In this document: positions 19,342 to 29,434 of the stretch, piece by piece
Position numbering within the stretch: position 1 is the first letter of the stretch
How the letters are laid out: each line of letters opens with the position of its first letter
NCBI RefSeq assembly: GCF_029026145.1
Contig: NZ_CP119078.1
Span: 338,501-402,500 of the forward strand
Origin: Legionella cardiaca
GTDB taxonomy: Bacteria; Pseudomonadota; Gammaproteobacteria; Legionellales; Legionellaceae
Direction: 5' to 3'
DNA: 64,000 bases
Position numbers and translations under genes: made by a program
The notes under the pieces: model-generated
Told to the model about the DNA's origin: nothing
Databases searched by the model: none
The model's input: only the letters and a program-made list of their open reading frames with translations

Positions 19342-20481
19342 ATGGAAAAGCAGGATTATTATGAACTTCTCGGTGTTAGTCGCGGTGCTGAGGAGACCGA
19401 AATAAAAAAAGCCTATCGCAAATTGGCAATGAAATATCATCCGGATCGTAACTCTAACGACAAGGACGCAGAAGAGAAATTCAAAGAAATTCAAAAAGCT
19501 TACGCAGTCCTTTCTGATCCACAAAAACGCGCTGCCTATGATCGCTTTGGTCACGCTGGTGTTGATCCTTCTATGGGTGGGCATGGCGGTTTTGGTGGTG
19601 GCTTTGGTGGCTTTGGCGATGTTTTTGAAGATATCTTTGAGAATATTTTCTCTGGAGGTCGTGGACAAGGTCGACAATCCAGAGCGCAACGCGGTGCCGA
19701 CTTACAATTTAATGTGCAGCTTACTTTGGAAGAAGCTGCCGTAGGCAAGCAAATTGAAATTACCGTGCCACGACATGTAACTTGCGAAACTTGTGATGGT
19801 TCTGGTGCGAAAAAAGGCTCGACCCCAAAAACTTGTGAAACTTGTAACGGTGTAGGGCAAGTGCGGATTCAACAAGGATTTTTCTCTATTCAACAAACTT
19901 GTCCAAGTTGTCATGGTGATGGCAAAGTCATTACCGATCCTTGTCAAAGCTGCCATGGGCAAGGAAGAACAAGAGAAAGTAAGAAATTAACCGTGAAAAT
20001 TCCTGCTGGTGTTGATAATGGTGACCGTGTACGTCTCGGTGGTGAAGGTGAAGCCGGCATGCATGGCGGACCTGCAGGGGATTTATATGTGCAAATTAAC
20101 ATCAAAGCTCATTCGATTTTTGAGCGTCATGAAAGTGATCTCTATTGCGAGGTACCTATCAGCTTCATAACTGCAGCGCTTGGTGGTTCCATTGAAGTTC
20201 CCACTTTAGAAGGACGAGTTACCTTAAAAATTCCCGGTGAAACACAAACAGGGAAAACCTTTCGTTTACGAGGAAAGGGTATGAAATCTGTCCGCGGCCA
20301 TGCGACTGGGGATTTGCTGTGCCGAGTTGTGGTTGAAACACCAGTGAATTTATCAAAAGAGCAAAAGGAATTACTCACCAAGTTGCAAGACTCTCTTGAT
20401 AGCAGTAAAAAAACCCATTCACCACGTTCAAGTTCCTGGTTTGATGGCGTAAAAAAATTTTTTGAAGACATGAAATTTTAG
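19342..20481 (+). CDS. dnaJ: Chaperone DnaJ (Hsp40)
   Basis: A 379-residue type I DnaJ: J-domain at 1-70 with the YHPDRN (HPD) motif that stimulates DnaK ATPase, a Gly/Phe-rich stretch, then four CxxCxGxG zinc modules ([32 protein letters not shown]) and the C-terminal substrate-binding barrels. It delivers substrates to DnaK. It lies 139 bases after dnaK, beyond the stem-loop; a TATAAT word at about 19300 could be a local promoter. Confidence 0.98.
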   Translation: MEKQDYYELLGVSRGAEETEIKKAYRKLAMKYHPDRNSNDKDAEEKFKEIQKAYAVLSDPQKRAAYDRFGHAGVDPSMGGHGGFGGGFGGFGDVFEDIFENIFSGGRGQGRQSRAQRGADLQFNVQLTLEEAAVGKQIEITVPRHVTCETCDGSGAKKGSTPKTCETCNGVGQVRIQQGFFSIQQTCPSCHGDGKVITDPCQSCHGQGRTRESKKLTVKIPAGVDNGDRVRLGGEGEAGMHGGPAGDLYVQINIKAHSIFERHESDLYCEVPISFITAALGGSIEVPTLEGRVTLKIPGETQTGKTFRLRGKGMKSVRGHATGDLLCRVVVETPVNLSKEQKELLTKLQDSLDSSKKTHSPRSSSWFDGVKKFFEDMKF

Positions 20482-20585
20482 CAAACCTGCTGTACAATTT
20501 GCATTTATGCAGTCATCGTGCGTGCAATAAGATTTTTGTTTATACGAAACAAAGCATTGCCCGCACTAGCTTAAGAGTTTTCCAT

Positions 20586-21722
20586 ATGTTCAATAAACCA
20601 GCAATTTTAGTTCTCTCTGATGGCACCATTATTGAAGGCGTGTCCATCGGCGCCAGTGGAGATTGCGTAGGTGAGCTGGTTTTTAATACAGCGATGACTG
20701 GTTATCAAGAAATGCTTACTGACCCCTCTTATGCGAAACAGATAATTACATTGACTACCGCTCACGTTGGGAATACAGGTTGTAATACGGAAGACATGGA
20801 GTCATCAAGAGTTTGGGCATCAGGATTGGTCATACGTGAATGTTCTATGTACTCAAGCAACTATCGTGCTGAACAAACCCTGCCGGATTGGTTAAAAAGA
20901 CAAGGAATAGTTGCCATTGCTGGGATAGATACACGACAACTTACATTAAGATTGCGTGAACATGGGGCTATAAATGCTTGTATTAGTACCAATGTTCAAC
21001 AACCAGAGCTAGCCTTGGGAAAAGCAAGAGCCTTTGCTGGCTTAGAAGGCATGGATCTGGCTTGTGAAGTCTCAAGGCAAACCATTGAGCGCTGGCATGA
21101 AGGGCGCGGTAATTGGGGAGATGAATCTAAACCCAATCAGTTTCATGTCGTCGCTTATGATTTTGGTGTAAAACATAATATACTGCGAATTCTGCACGAT
21201 AAAGGTTGCTATATTACAATTGTTCCCGCAAAAACATCGGCTGCAGAAGTAATGGCTCTGAATCCAGACGGCATTTTTTTGTCAAATGGTCCAGGAGATC
21301 CGTTGGCATGTGATTACGCAATTGCGGCAACTCGCCAATTTCTGGAAGATAATATACCCATTTTGGGGATTTGTTTAGGTTTTCAGATTTTAGCTTTAGC
21401 GTGTGGAGCCAAATCAATTAAAATGAAATTTGGTCATCACGGTGCTAATCATCCCGTGGTTGAATTAAGTGAATCTCAACGAGTTTTTATCACAAGTCAA
21501 AACCATGGCTTTACTATCGATGAGTCATCGTTACCTAGCTATTTACAAGTAACTCATCGTTCATTGTTTGATCAAAGTTTGCAAGGAATTCAGCATAGGG
21601 ATAAACCTGCTATAGGTTTTCAGGGTCATCCAGAGGCGAGTCCTGGTCCCCATGATATTGCGGTAATTTTTGATCAATTTATTTCGCTAATGAAGTCAGC
21701 AACTAAAGAGGATATAGTGTGA
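20586..21722 (+). CDS. carA: Carbamoyl-phosphate synthase small (glutaminase) subunit
   Basis: From the ATG at 20586 the protein is 378 residues and begins [18 protein letters not shown]. The N-terminal CarA domain is followed by a class I glutamine amidotransferase with the nucleophile Cys in [14 protein letters not shown] and the His/Glu pair in [14 protein letters not shown]. It supplies ammonia to CarB for carbamoyl phosphate (pyrimidines and arginine). The frame opens at 20499 but the first 29 codons are not CarA. carB is not adjacent: the next gene, metK, starts inside the carA stop (GTGTGA, 4-base overlap), so carA is coupled to S-adenosylmethionine synthesis rather than to its partner. 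Confidence 0.97.
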   Translation: MFNKPAILVLSDGTIIEGVSIGASGDCVGELVFNTAMTGYQEMLTDPSYAKQIITLTTAHVGNTGCNTEDMESSRVWASGLVIRECSMYSSNYRAEQTLPDWLKRQGIVAIAGIDTRQLTLRLREHGAINACISTNVQQPELALGKARAFAGLEGMDLACEVSRQTIERWHEGRGNWGDESKPNQFHVVAYDFGVKHNILRILHDKGCYITIVPAKTSAAEVMALNPDGIFLSNGPGDPLACDYAIAATRQFLEDNIPILGICLGFQILALACGAKSIKMKFGHHGANHPVVELSESQRVFITSQNHGFTIDESSLPSYLQVTHRSLFDQSLQGIQHRDKPAIGFQGHPEASPGPHDIAVIFDQFISLMKSATKEDIV

Positions 21723-22867
21723 GTGATTTTCATGTTTTTACGTCTGAGTCAGTTTCAGAAGGTCATCCTGATAAAATAGCTGATCAAATTTCAGATGCTA
21801 TTCTTGATGCTATCTTAGCTAAAGATTCCCATGCACGTGTGGCTTGTGAAACTTTTGTAAAAACCGGTATGGTGATGGTGGGTGGAGAAATCACCACTCG
21901 CGCCTGGGTTGATGTAGAAGAAATCGTTCGTGAAGTAATTAAGGATATTGGCTATAACAGTTCAGAAATGGGTTTTGATTGGGCCTCTTGTGCGGTACTC
22001 AGTGCAATTGGCAAACAGTCACCTGATATTGCGCGTGGCGTCGATAATAAAGAAACAAAAATACTTGGTGCTGGTGATCAGGGATTGATGTTTGGCTATG
22101 CCAGTCGCGAAACCGATGTGTATATGCCTGCTCCGATTGCCTATTCTCATCGTCTCATGGAAAAGCAGGCTGCTTTAAGGAAGAACAAGCAATTACCCTG
22201 GCTTCGTCCTGATGCGAAATGTCAATTAACTTTCAAATATGAACAGGGTAAACCAATTGCCATTGATACAGTTGTTTTTTCGACACAACACTCGCCTGAT
22301 ATCAGTCATAAAGATTTAATAGAAGCAGTGCGTGAAGAAATTATTAAACCAGTATTGCCTTCCGAATGGTTATCGCAACATACACGATATTATATTAATC
22401 CTACAGGTCGATTTGTTATTGGTGGACCGCTTGGCGATTGTGGTTTAACAGGAAGAAAAATTATTGTTGATACCTACGGTGGTATGGCTCGACATGGTGG
22501 TGGTTGTTTTTCAGGCAAAGATCCCTCCAAGGTTGATCGTTCAGCCGCTTATGCAGCGCGCCATGTTGCGAAGAACATCGTTGCTGCAGGCATTGCTGAT
22601 AAATGTGAAATTCAAGTGTCTTATGCTATTGGTGTGGCTGAGCCAACATCTATTAGCATTAATACTTATGAGACTGGCCGTCTTCCAGAGCCAGCAATTA
22701 TTGATTTAATTAATACGCATTTTGATTTGACCCCTCAAGGAATTATCGATCATCACGATCTTTTACGACCTATTTATCGTCAAACCGCAAGCTACGGTCA
22801 TTATGGTCGTGAAGGATTTCCCTGGGAACGCTTAGATAAAGTCGATGTTTTAAGAAAGGCTCTATAA
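21719..22867 (+). CDS. metK: S-adenosylmethionine synthetase
   Basis: A 382-residue MetK starting at a GTG that overlaps the carA stop. Signatures: [21 protein letters not shown] with the ATP-binding His, [12 protein letters not shown] (substrate-gating loop), and [22 protein letters not shown] (P-loop-like block). It makes S-adenosylmethionine from methionine and ATP. sahH begins 23 bases later, so synthesis of the methyl donor and disposal of its product are in one transcript. No SAM riboswitch is seen. Confidence 0.98.
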   Translation: MSDFHVFTSESVSEGHPDKIADQISDAILDAILAKDSHARVACETFVKTGMVMVGGEITTRAWVDVEEIVREVIKDIGYNSSEMGFDWASCAVLSAIGKQSPDIARGVDNKETKILGAGDQGLMFGYASRETDVYMPAPIAYSHRLMEKQAALRKNKQLPWLRPDAKCQLTFKYEQGKPIAIDTVVFSTQHSPDISHKDLIEAVREEIIKPVLPSEWLSQHTRYYINPTGRFVIGGPLGDCGLTGRKIIVDTYGGMARHGGGCFSGKDPSKVDRSAAYAARHVAKNIVAAGIADKCEIQVSYAIGVAEPTSISINTYETGRLPEPAIIDLINTHFDLTPQGIIDHHDLLRPIYRQTASYGHYGREGFPWERLDKVDVLRKAL

Positions 22868-22890
22868 CTCCTTGAGAAAAAGGAAAACTT

Positions 22891-24216
22891 ATGAAACAAG
22901 TTGATATTATGACTAAACAAAACGATGCAGCCCAAGATTTTAAAGTTGCAGATTTGTCACTTGCTGATTGGGGCCGTAAGGAAATCGCTATTGCAGAAAC
23001 AGAAATGCCTGGTCTCATGGCTTTACGTGAAGAGTTTGCCAGTCAAAAACCTCTAAAAGGAGCACGTATTGCTGGTTGTTTGCATATGACTATTCAAACT
23101 GCGGTTTTGATCGAAACATTGCAGGCGTTGGGTGCTGAAGTAAGATGGTCTTCCTGTAATATCTTTTCCACACAAGATCATGCAGCGGCAGCAATTGCTG
23201 TTAAAGGTGTGCCTGTATTTGCCTGGAAAGGCGAAACTGAAGAGGAATATTGGTGGTGTGTTGAACAAACTATCCATGGCCCTAATGGCTGGACTCCTAA
23301 TTTACTTCTGGATGATGGTGGTGATTTAACGCAGCTTATCCATCAAAAATATCCTGAAATGTTTGCCGATATTAAAGGTGTTTCCGAAGAAACAACCACG
23401 GGAGTTGCCAGACTTTATGAAATGGCTAAAAAAGGTCAATTGAAAACACCTGCAATTAATGTCAATGATTCCGTTACCAAATCCAAATTTGATAACTTAT
23501 ATGGTTGTCGAGAGTCTTTATTGGATGGTTTAAAACGTGCTACAGATGTCATGATAGCCGGTAAAGTTGCATTAATTCTTGGATATGGCGATGTAGGTAA
23601 AGGTTGCGCTCAAGCGTTGCGCGGCCAGGGTGCCACCGTTTGGATTAGTGAAATTGATCCAATTTGCGCCCTACAGGCAGCAATGGAAGGTTATCGCGTA
23701 GTTACTCTAGATGATGTAGCCGAGCAAGTTGATATTCTGGTGACCGCGACCGGAAATTATCATGTCGTAACCCATGAGCACATGTTGCGTATGAGGCACC
23801 AAGCCATTTTATGTAACATTGGACATTTTGATTCAGAAATCGATATTCAAAGTTTGCGTCAATACACTTGGGAAAATATCAAACCGCAGGTTGATCATGT
23901 CATATTTCCTGATGGCAAGCGCCTTATTATTCTTGCTGAGGGACGTCTGGTTAACTTAGGTTGTGCGACCGGTCACCCTAGTTTTGTTATGTCTGCATCC
24001 TTCACTAACCAGGTCTTGGCCCAAATTGAATTATTTCAACATGGCAACAACTATGCTAATCAGGTTTATGTGCTTCCTAAGCATTTGGATGAAAAGGTTG
24101 CAAGACTTCATCTGGCTCGTATCGGAGCAAAAATAACCAAGTTGAACCAAGAGCAAGCCGATTATCTCGGTGTATCCGTGAACGGTCCTTATAAACCAGA
24201 GCATTATCGTTATTAA
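22891..24216 (+). CDS. sahH: Adenosylhomocysteinase
   Basis: A 441-residue NAD-dependent hydrolase. It has [15 protein letters not shown] near the substrate site, [20 protein letters not shown] with the catalytic Lys/Asp region, [18 protein letters not shown] (NAD-binding Rossmann motif), and ends in [10 protein letters not shown], the conserved C-terminus that closes the neighbouring subunit. It splits S-adenosylhomocysteine to adenosine and homocysteine, relieving inhibition of methyltransferases. AAAAAGGAAAACTT precedes the ATG. Third gene of carA-metK-sahH, ending at a strong hairpin. Confidence 0.98.
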   Translation: MKQVDIMTKQNDAAQDFKVADLSLADWGRKEIAIAETEMPGLMALREEFASQKPLKGARIAGCLHMTIQTAVLIETLQALGAEVRWSSCNIFSTQDHAAAAIAVKGVPVFAWKGETEEEYWWCVEQTIHGPNGWTPNLLLDDGGDLTQLIHQKYPEMFADIKGVSEETTTGVARLYEMAKKGQLKTPAINVNDSVTKSKFDNLYGCRESLLDGLKRATDVMIAGKVALILGYGDVGKGCAQALRGQGATVWISEIDPICALQAAMEGYRVVTLDDVAEQVDILVTATGNYHVVTHEHMLRMRHQAILCNIGHFDSEIDIQSLRQYTWENIKPQVDHVIFPDGKRLIILAEGRLVNLGCATGHPSFVMSASFTNQVLAQIELFQHGNNYANQVYVLPKHLDEKVARLHLARIGAKITKLNQEQADYLGVSVNGPYKPEHYRY

Positions 24217-24242
24217 AAACGTAGGATTTAGCTTACTCATCA

Positions 24243-24275
24243 GGTATTAAGTACCGCTTTGTGGTACTTAATACC
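24243..24275 (+). terminator. Hairpin after sahH
   Basis: Perfect 13-bp inverted repeat GGTATTAAGTACC (24243-24255) / GGTACTTAATACC (24263-24275) with a 7-base loop, 27 bases after the sahH stop. No T tract follows, so it may act as a Rho-assisted or RNA-stabilising structure. Confidence 0.55.
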
Positions 24276-24320
24276 CAATCTCCCTTGGCATCTTGAAACT
24301 CCCTGCATCCTAAAATTCTC

Positions 24321-24412
24321 CCGTCATTCTGAAACTTCTCTCGCCATCCCTGGCTCTCCTTGTATCCCGAGCGCAGCGAGGGATTTCCTGAGATGGGGGA
24401 TTGTCTGATTTA
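24321..24412. repeat. Intergenic repeat unit, copy 1
   Basis: Nearly identical to 24601-24691 (offset 280 bases): both begin CCGTCATTCTGAAACTTCTC, contain the core ATCCCGAGCGCAGCGAGGGAT and end in GGGGATTGTCTG. Small differences (TGTATCCC versus TGTCATCCC; TTTCCTGAGATG versus TCTCCTGAGA) show they are diverged copies. Confidence 0.9.
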
Positions 24413-24513
24413 TTATGAGAATTGTCCTGGAAAAAGAACAAGTGCTAATTAATGAATGGAATCCTAAATTAAAGAGTTATACCATCGCGACTTTAAAATT
24501 GTGCCACTATTGG

Positions 24514-24668
24514 GAGATCCCTCGCTGCGCTCGGGATGACGGGGCTACAGGCTCCGCTTTGAAGCCTTAAGACCTTATCTCCTCGCCATCCTGAAACTCT
24601 CCGTCATTCTGAAACTTCTCTCGCCATCCCTGGCTCTCCTTGTCATCCCGAGCGCAGCGAGGGATCTC
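24514..24668. repeat. 27-bp perfect inverted repeats flanking a 101-base spacer
   Basis: 24514-24540 and 24642-24668 are exact reverse complements over 27 bases, built on the core ATCCCGAGCGCAGCGAGGGAT. The unit resembles a small non-autonomous palindromic element; the second arm is part of repeat copy 2. Confidence 0.9.
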
Positions 24669-24691
24669 CTGAGAGGGGATTGTCTGCTTAT
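24601..24691. repeat. Intergenic repeat unit, copy 2
   Basis: Second copy of the unit at 24321-24412. Two direct copies plus one inverted core within 370 bases account for most of the gene-free stretch 24276-24860; nothing else recognisable is in that stretch apart from the subtilase promoter region. Confidence 0.9.
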
Positions 24692-24860
24692 ATAGGTAGT
24701 CTTGATGCAGCATTAGCATAATCAAGGAAAGCATCTTAAGAATCTTCTGTTGAAGTCAGAATAAAACGCCAACGCATGAGGAAATAATAATCTACTTCCA
24801 GAGTACTATTTTCTTTTGCATACTATTTGTGGGAACTCAAATTATAGCAAAGGAGAATGC

Positions 24861-26528
24861 ATGCGTTACCCATTAGGACTTTTAGGGCTCACGCTCTTCG
24901 CACTGACGTCGCCAGTCATGGCTAAAGAAAATACGGTGCACATGATTGTAAAATATAAAGATCCCTCAGCTGCAGCAGCTACTTTAAAAATTGAGTTAAG
25001 TAATTTGGCTCATTTGCCTGTAGCATCGCTGACACCAATGGCAGGAGGGGCTTATTCCTTAATTTATAAAACACAAGATTTAAAAAGCAACAAGGATAGG
25101 CAAGAGTTACTGGCAAACATGTTATATCGATTACGTAAGAATCCCAAAATAGCTTATGCAGTAGAAGACAGAGTGGGCTATTTTAAGCCATTACCCACGT
25201 TAATGGATGAAATCTCACCATTGAATCTTTTATCACATGAGTCACAGTGGGATGAATTCACAAGACCTGCGGGTGTTATGCTTGAATCAGCGTCTGGATA
25301 TCGAGATGGAGCATGGGCTTATACCACCGGTAAGGCAGCAAAACCAATTGTTGTTGCAGTTCTTGATACAGGAATAGCTTTTAACAATAGCTTACTCAAT
25401 AATTTAGTAAAGGATCAACAAGGTAACGTTTGGGGATGGAATTTCGCGGCAAACAATAGTGATATACATGATGAAACAGGATCTTATCATGGGACTCATG
25501 TTGCGGGTACCATCGCAGGTTATGGCGACGTTATGACAGGAATGGGTGAAGATTTAAAAATATTAGCTGTTAAAATCCCCGATGCGTCAGGTATGTTTTA
25601 TGAAAGTCAGGTCATTAATGCCATTTATTGGTCTGTTGGTGGCGAAGTACCTGGCGTTCCAACTAATCTTTATCCAGCCAAAGTACTTAACATGAGTTTT
25701 GGTGTAGATGAACGGCCAGGTAAAGAAATCGATCATTGTGATGAAGCTTTGCAAGAAGCTCTTTTTTATGTGCGCAAGAAAGGGGCGGTCGTTGCTGCCG
25801 CAGCTGGGAATGATAACCGCTGGGAGCATTATAATGCGCCTGCAGTTTGTAATTCTACAATTAAAGTAGCTGCAACGGGACCAGCGGGGCTTAGAGCGTA
25901 TTACTCCAACTATGGGCCTAGTGTTTCATTTGCAGCCCCTGGCGGAGATTTGAAGTATGGCAGGAAAGGAGGCATTTTATCGACTGTTAACCCTGGTGGT
26001 GGTTATCAAAATTCGGGCTTTGATTTTTATCAAGGTACCAGTATGGCTACGCCGCATGTAGCTGGCGTAGCCGGACTAATTTTTGCCATAAATAATGGCG
26101 ATATTAAGCCGGAGAAAGTAGAGCAAATTCTTTATGCAACCACCCATGGTTTTGGACAAACAACGGATGAAAATAATTCCTGTGTTGGAAAAAAACCCTG
26201 TGGCCATGGTATTTTGGACGCTGAAAATGCGGTCAAAGCTGCGATGGCTAACTATGATTTTATCCTAACGGTACCTAAAGCGGATGAGTTAAAATTAATC
26301 CCTTGCGGGGAAGGTGTTTATCAACCTAATACCGCGATAAAAAAAGGGAAAGGACACTGGTTACCCATTAAAAAATCTTGTGAACCAAAATTTACTTACA
26401 TGCATCCTAAACTAAGGCAAACAAAATCAGGGAAGATAACTGTCAGTTATGGTACTGCAGTCTATCAGCTCAATGATTCATTAAAATGTCAACTCATTGG
26501 TTTTGAAGGTGTTGGATGTTATTTTTAA
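24861..26528 (+). CDS. Secreted subtilisin-like serine protease
   Basis: A 555-residue S8 peptidase. The ATG at 24861 follows CAAAGGAGAATGC and opens a signal peptide (MRYPLGLLGLTLFALTSPVMA) cleaved before KENTV; the frame upstream to 24816 lacks this logic. An I9-like propeptide runs to about residue 110. Catalytic residues: Asp169 (VVAVLDTGIA), His210 (HGTHVAGTIAGYG), Asn317 (AAAAGNDN) and Ser394 (GTSMATPHVAGVAG). Paired Cys residues in the C-terminal region (about 430-555) suggest disulfides and export, probably by type II secretion. Substrate unknown. It stands alone between the repeat region and a candidate effector gene. Confidence 0.93.
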   Translation: MRYPLGLLGLTLFALTSPVMAKENTVHMIVKYKDPSAAAATLKIELSNLAHLPVASLTPMAGGAYSLIYKTQDLKSNKDRQELLANMLYRLRKNPKIAYAVEDRVGYFKPLPTLMDEISPLNLLSHESQWDEFTRPAGVMLESASGYRDGAWAYTTGKAAKPIVVAVLDTGIAFNNSLLNNLVKDQQGNVWGWNFAANNSDIHDETGSYHGTHVAGTIAGYGDVMTGMGEDLKILAVKIPDASGMFYESQVINAIYWSVGGEVPGVPTNLYPAKVLNMSFGVDERPGKEIDHCDEALQEALFYVRKKGAVVAAAAGNDNRWEHYNAPAVCNSTIKVAATGPAGLRAYYSNYGPSVSFAAPGGDLKYGRKGGILSTVNPGGGYQNSGFDFYQGTSMATPHVAGVAGLIFAINNGDIKPEKVEQILYATTHGFGQTTDENNSCVGKKPCGHGILDAENAVKAAMANYDFILTVPKADELKLIPCGEGVYQPNTAIKKGKGHWLPIKKSCEPKFTYMHPKLRQTKSGKITVSYGTAVYQLNDSLKCQLIGFEGVGCYF

Positions 26529-26531
26529 ATA

Positions 26532-26565
26532 AGCTGATAGCCATCTAGATGGATGGCTATCAGCT
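26532..26565 (+). terminator. 14-bp perfect hairpin after the subtilase gene
   Basis: AGCTGATAGCCATC (26532-26545) and GATGGCTATCAGCT (26552-26565) pair perfectly around a 6-base loop, 3 bases after the stop. No T run follows. Likely the 3' end structure of the protease message. Confidence 0.6.
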
Positions 26566-26769
26566 GCTGTAAGAACTTAGTATTGATAAAAGGCAATAGT
26601 TCACTGGTTGTCTTCTGTTATTTTTCAGAATCTAATGATAAGTATTACATTTGCAGTTCATCATAAAGTTAATTTCTATATGCTCAATTTGATCATTATT
26701 TAACCTTTACGGTAAAACCCGCCTATAATAATCATAAGTAAAACAAGTGGATTGTAGGAAGAGGGTACT

Positions 26770-27750
26770 ATGGAAAGCAATTCAAGGATACTAACCTTAC
26801 TGAAGCAGGCGAAAGAGGTAGAAAAAAGAAGAGCTATTAATAATGCCGACAATGATATTTTTGTATTCCCGCCACAAAAAGAAACCGAAAATGACAGAGT
26901 CTTCGAACAACGCGTTAAATTGTTCCGCCAAGCAAATGCTCATAAAATTGAAGCCAATAATAATTGCTCTTTATGTGCAGTTGCTCCCTTTTATGGAGTT
27001 AATGTGACGGAGTTAAGAAAGCAACTTGAAGCGGAGAATAAAAAAGAGGGAGAGGAGGAGGATGAAGAATATTATAGACCCGACCGCTACATTGAGAGTT
27101 TTTTTGTTCGTTATTACAACCCGGATGCAGTTCATAATTTGGCACTTCAACCAAAAGATCAAATGGCTGGTATGAACAAGGCCCTACAAAAAAAGGGAAT
27201 TAATCCTGTACAAAAGATTAAGTTTGATTCTAAAGGTGGTAAAACTGTAGAGGATCTCAAAGAAAATTTAAAAGATATTAAAGATAATCAAGGCATTATC
27301 TGTTTCTGGTATTGCATGACCGAAGGAGTATCTCATTATCTTTATGGACAAAAAGTTGATGGCAAATTGCAATTTATTGATTTTCAACTTGATAAAGGGG
27401 AAGGAGATTACCCTGGAATTTGCGATTTTCCAACTTTTTATTCATTTTCTAAAGATAAAATGATATCCATGGATGAACTTATCAAAAAAAAGAGCAAGGT
27501 TGAAGCTACCTTCCTGGTATACGATCAAATTGCCCCACCTCCTATTCAAGAGCGAATTGAATTATTTAGGAAACAGCAAATCCAAAAATTGCAAGATGAG
27601 GAACCACGACCTCGAAGTAAAAGGTTAGGGCCGGATGAAATGGAGGATTTATTAAAAAATTTTGAAAATTACTTAAAACAATCTGCAGGGATAGATAGTT
27701 CGGAACATGATTCAGAGCATGGCTCAGAGCATGGTTCCAAGTTACAATAA
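26770..27750 (+). CDS. Papain-fold (Tox-PL-like) protein, candidate effector
   Basis: A 326-residue cytosolic-type protein without signal peptide. NNCSLCAVAPFYG (Cys66/Cys69) near the N-terminus, GVSHYLYG (His189) and KLQFIDFQLDKG (Asp204, Gln206) reproduce the Cys ... His ... Asp-x-Gln order of papain-like polymorphic toxin domains (Tox-PL type), where NCxxCA carries the nucleophile and FIDxQxG the Asp. The activity could be protease or deamidase. The C-terminus is charged, then ends in three Ser-Glu-His repeats, the kind of Glu/Ser-rich tail used by Dot/Icm substrates. Domain assignment is my inference from these three motifs; the gene name is unknown. It stands alone, 241 bases after the protease gene, with AGGAAGAGGG as ribosome site. 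Confidence 0.6.
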   Translation: MESNSRILTLLKQAKEVEKRRAINNADNDIFVFPPQKETENDRVFEQRVKLFRQANAHKIEANNNCSLCAVAPFYGVNVTELRKQLEAENKKEGEEEDEEYYRPDRYIESFFVRYYNPDAVHNLALQPKDQMAGMNKALQKKGINPVQKIKFDSKGGKTVEDLKENLKDIKDNQGIICFWYCMTEGVSHYLYGQKVDGKLQFIDFQLDKGEGDYPGICDFPTFYSFSKDKMISMDELIKKKSKVEATFLVYDQIAPPPIQERIELFRKQQIQKLQDEEPRPRSKRLGPDEMEDLLKNFENYLKQSAGIDSSEHDSEHGSEHGSKLQ

Positions 27751-27834
27751 TTAGCTCATCTGGGTAGCTGCAATGCCAGGAAACTAGCAAGAGTCTCCTT
27801 GAAGCCCCTTTGGCTGCAGCTTAAATGGCCAATT

Positions 27835-28689
27835 TTAATCACCCCAAATTGAAAATAAATCCTCTTCTAAAGGATCATTTGTGTGCTCTTGCTTCTCTTC
27901 AGTAATCGCAGGGAAGGTAATTGCGGGAGCAGGGTTGGTGAGTGCGTCTGTTAAACTGATGAACGTGTAGCCATGTTCTTTATACATTTTCAAGATATCA
28001 TTTAATAAATAGCTATTGAGTATATTGGCATGAATGAGCAGAATCTGTTTTACAGGTTTCCCCTTAGCTCTTTTTTCTGCTCTAAGAGTTTGTTTCCAGA
28101 TGAATGCGAGATATTCTGGTTTGATTTTTTGGATGTAATTTTCTCGTTCTCGGTAGGGGACTCTATAGATTCTTTCATTAAATCGAAAATCCAGGCTATC
28201 AACTGTCACTGGAGCAATAATATATTGATGTTCTGCCAGATAATCGCGAACTTTTTGTTTTTTTTGTTTATTACCTTCAGCAAGATAAGGGTAGCGGAAA
28301 TATTTTGGTTCAGTAAGCAAGAGGGATAGTTTTTTATCGGCTCTGTCCACGTCAGCAATGTATTTTTCTGCGCTTGTTTGGTTCAAGTTATAATGAGAGT
28401 AGGTATGATTTCCCAGCATGAAGCCTGCTTGTTTGAACTGCTCCAAAAAATCCATCTCGCCTTTAGCTATTGACCCTGCAATAATAAAACCTGTTGCGGG
28501 CACCTTATTTTCCGTAAGGGCCTGAATTATTTTTGCAAAGCGTTCGGTTGCACGTTGGCGATTGCCTGGTGTATCCATTCTTGCGCCCACCAGTGGCAAA
28601 TCGTCAATAGTAATGGCTATCTCACGTATTTCTTCCGCAAGGCATTCTGTGGAAAATAAAAGAATAATTAAAAAAAAGACATTGCGCAT
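27835..28689 (-). CDS. Secreted polysaccharide deacetylase (NodB homology domain)
   Basis: A 284-residue exported protein: signal peptide MRNVFFLIILLFSTECLA, then a NodB-type carbohydrate esterase 4 domain. EIAITIDDLP carries the catalytic and metal-binding Asp pair, and MLGNHTYSHYN the HxxxH metal ligands. PKYFRYPYLAEG is the third motif. Family members remove N- or O-acetyl groups from peptidoglycan, chitin or other glycans; which one applies here is open. AAAGGATTATCT precedes the ATG. It is divergent from the VirK-type gene. Confidence 0.88.
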   Translation of the reverse strand: MRNVFFLIILLFSTECLAEEIREIAITIDDLPLVGARMDTPGNRQRATERFAKIIQALTENKVPATGFIIAGSIAKGEMDFLEQFKQAGFMLGNHTYSHYNLNQTSAEKYIADVDRADKKLSLLLTEPKYFRYPYLAEGNKQKKQKVRDYLAEHQYIIAPVTVDSLDFRFNERIYRVPYRERENYIQKIKPEYLAFIWKQTLRAEKRAKGKPVKQILLIHANILNSYLLNDILKMYKEHGYTFISLTDALTNPAPAITFPAITEEKQEHTNDPLEEDLFSIWGD

Positions 28690-28899
28690 AGATAATCCTT
28701 TATCTTATGTTGAGGCCTGTCCTCAATGAGGGTGATTAATTAGTGTAGCAGATAAATTAGACGATAAGATACTTTAAAGTTTTTTGCACAAGACTCGTTC
28801 TTTTAATGGTTATAAAATCACGATAAACTCTAGCACTGCCATGTTTCATATGGAATCATGCAAGCCAAGGATTTAATTTTTTACAAAAAGAGGGATGCG

Positions 28900-29313
28900 A
28901 TGAAGAAATATTTCACCACTATATTAGCAATACTAAGTTTAAATAGCTATGCCGAAGAGTTAAAGTCTTTCTCAGCAGTTGCCAAAGCAGTTACAACTGG
29001 AAAGCTGTTGACCTTTGTTTGGACAGCAAAAGCATGTACTTCTGACAGCAAATTACCAGATGTAATTACTGCTGTAAAACCGAATGCCATTATGTTGATT
29101 GCTAACCAACGAATCACTGCTTCCGATAGACATTTTACGATGAATGATCCAGCTTTACCGGACACGCCGGCTTTTATTTATAGTAAGTTCAATCTGAGAG
29201 CAGACGGACAGGCAATGCTTACTATGACACTCATGCAAGCTAAAGATTATAGCTCGGTCAAAAGTTATCAAATTCAATGTACATTGGGAAGCGGACTGAC
29301 AATTTTTGACTAA
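28900..29313 (+). CDS. VirK-family periplasmic protein
   Basis: From the ATG at 28900 (AGAGGGATGCG upstream) the product is 137 residues with a signal peptide MKKYFTTILAILSLNSYA. The body, with LTFVWTAKACTSDSKLP, ASDRHFTMNDP and KSYQIQCTLG, matches the VirK domain found in Legionella and Agrobacterium. Two Cys residues probably form a disulfide. VirK function is not settled; it is linked to virulence regulation or envelope in some species. The open frame reaches back to 28858, but the signal peptide defines the later start. Confidence 0.75.
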   Translation: MKKYFTTILAILSLNSYAEELKSFSAVAKAVTTGKLLTFVWTAKACTSDSKLPDVITAVKPNAIMLIANQRITASDRHFTMNDPALPDTPAFIYSKFNLRADGQAMLTMTLMQAKDYSSVKSYQIQCTLGSGLTIFD

Positions 29314-29332
29314 CATTAATTCCCTATTGAAA

Positions 29333-29356
29333 GTCCCAATCTGATTTGATTGGGAC
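29333..29356. terminator. Hairpin between virK-type gene and map
   Basis: Perfect 9-bp stem GTCCCAATC (29333-29341) / GATTGGGAC (29348-29356), 6-base loop, between convergent genes. Probable bidirectional 3' end structure. Confidence 0.5.
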
Positions 29357-29434
29357 CAGGTTGAAAATGTCTATCTAATTCATTTTAATTTCCAAGCGGC
29401 ATATTTTTCTAAAATCAGCAATTTCAAATTTTTT

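Noticed and set aside
21600-21760. SAM riboswitch in front of metK
   Set aside because: metK starts inside carA, leaving no leader for a riboswitch, and no SAM-I/II-like stems are seen.
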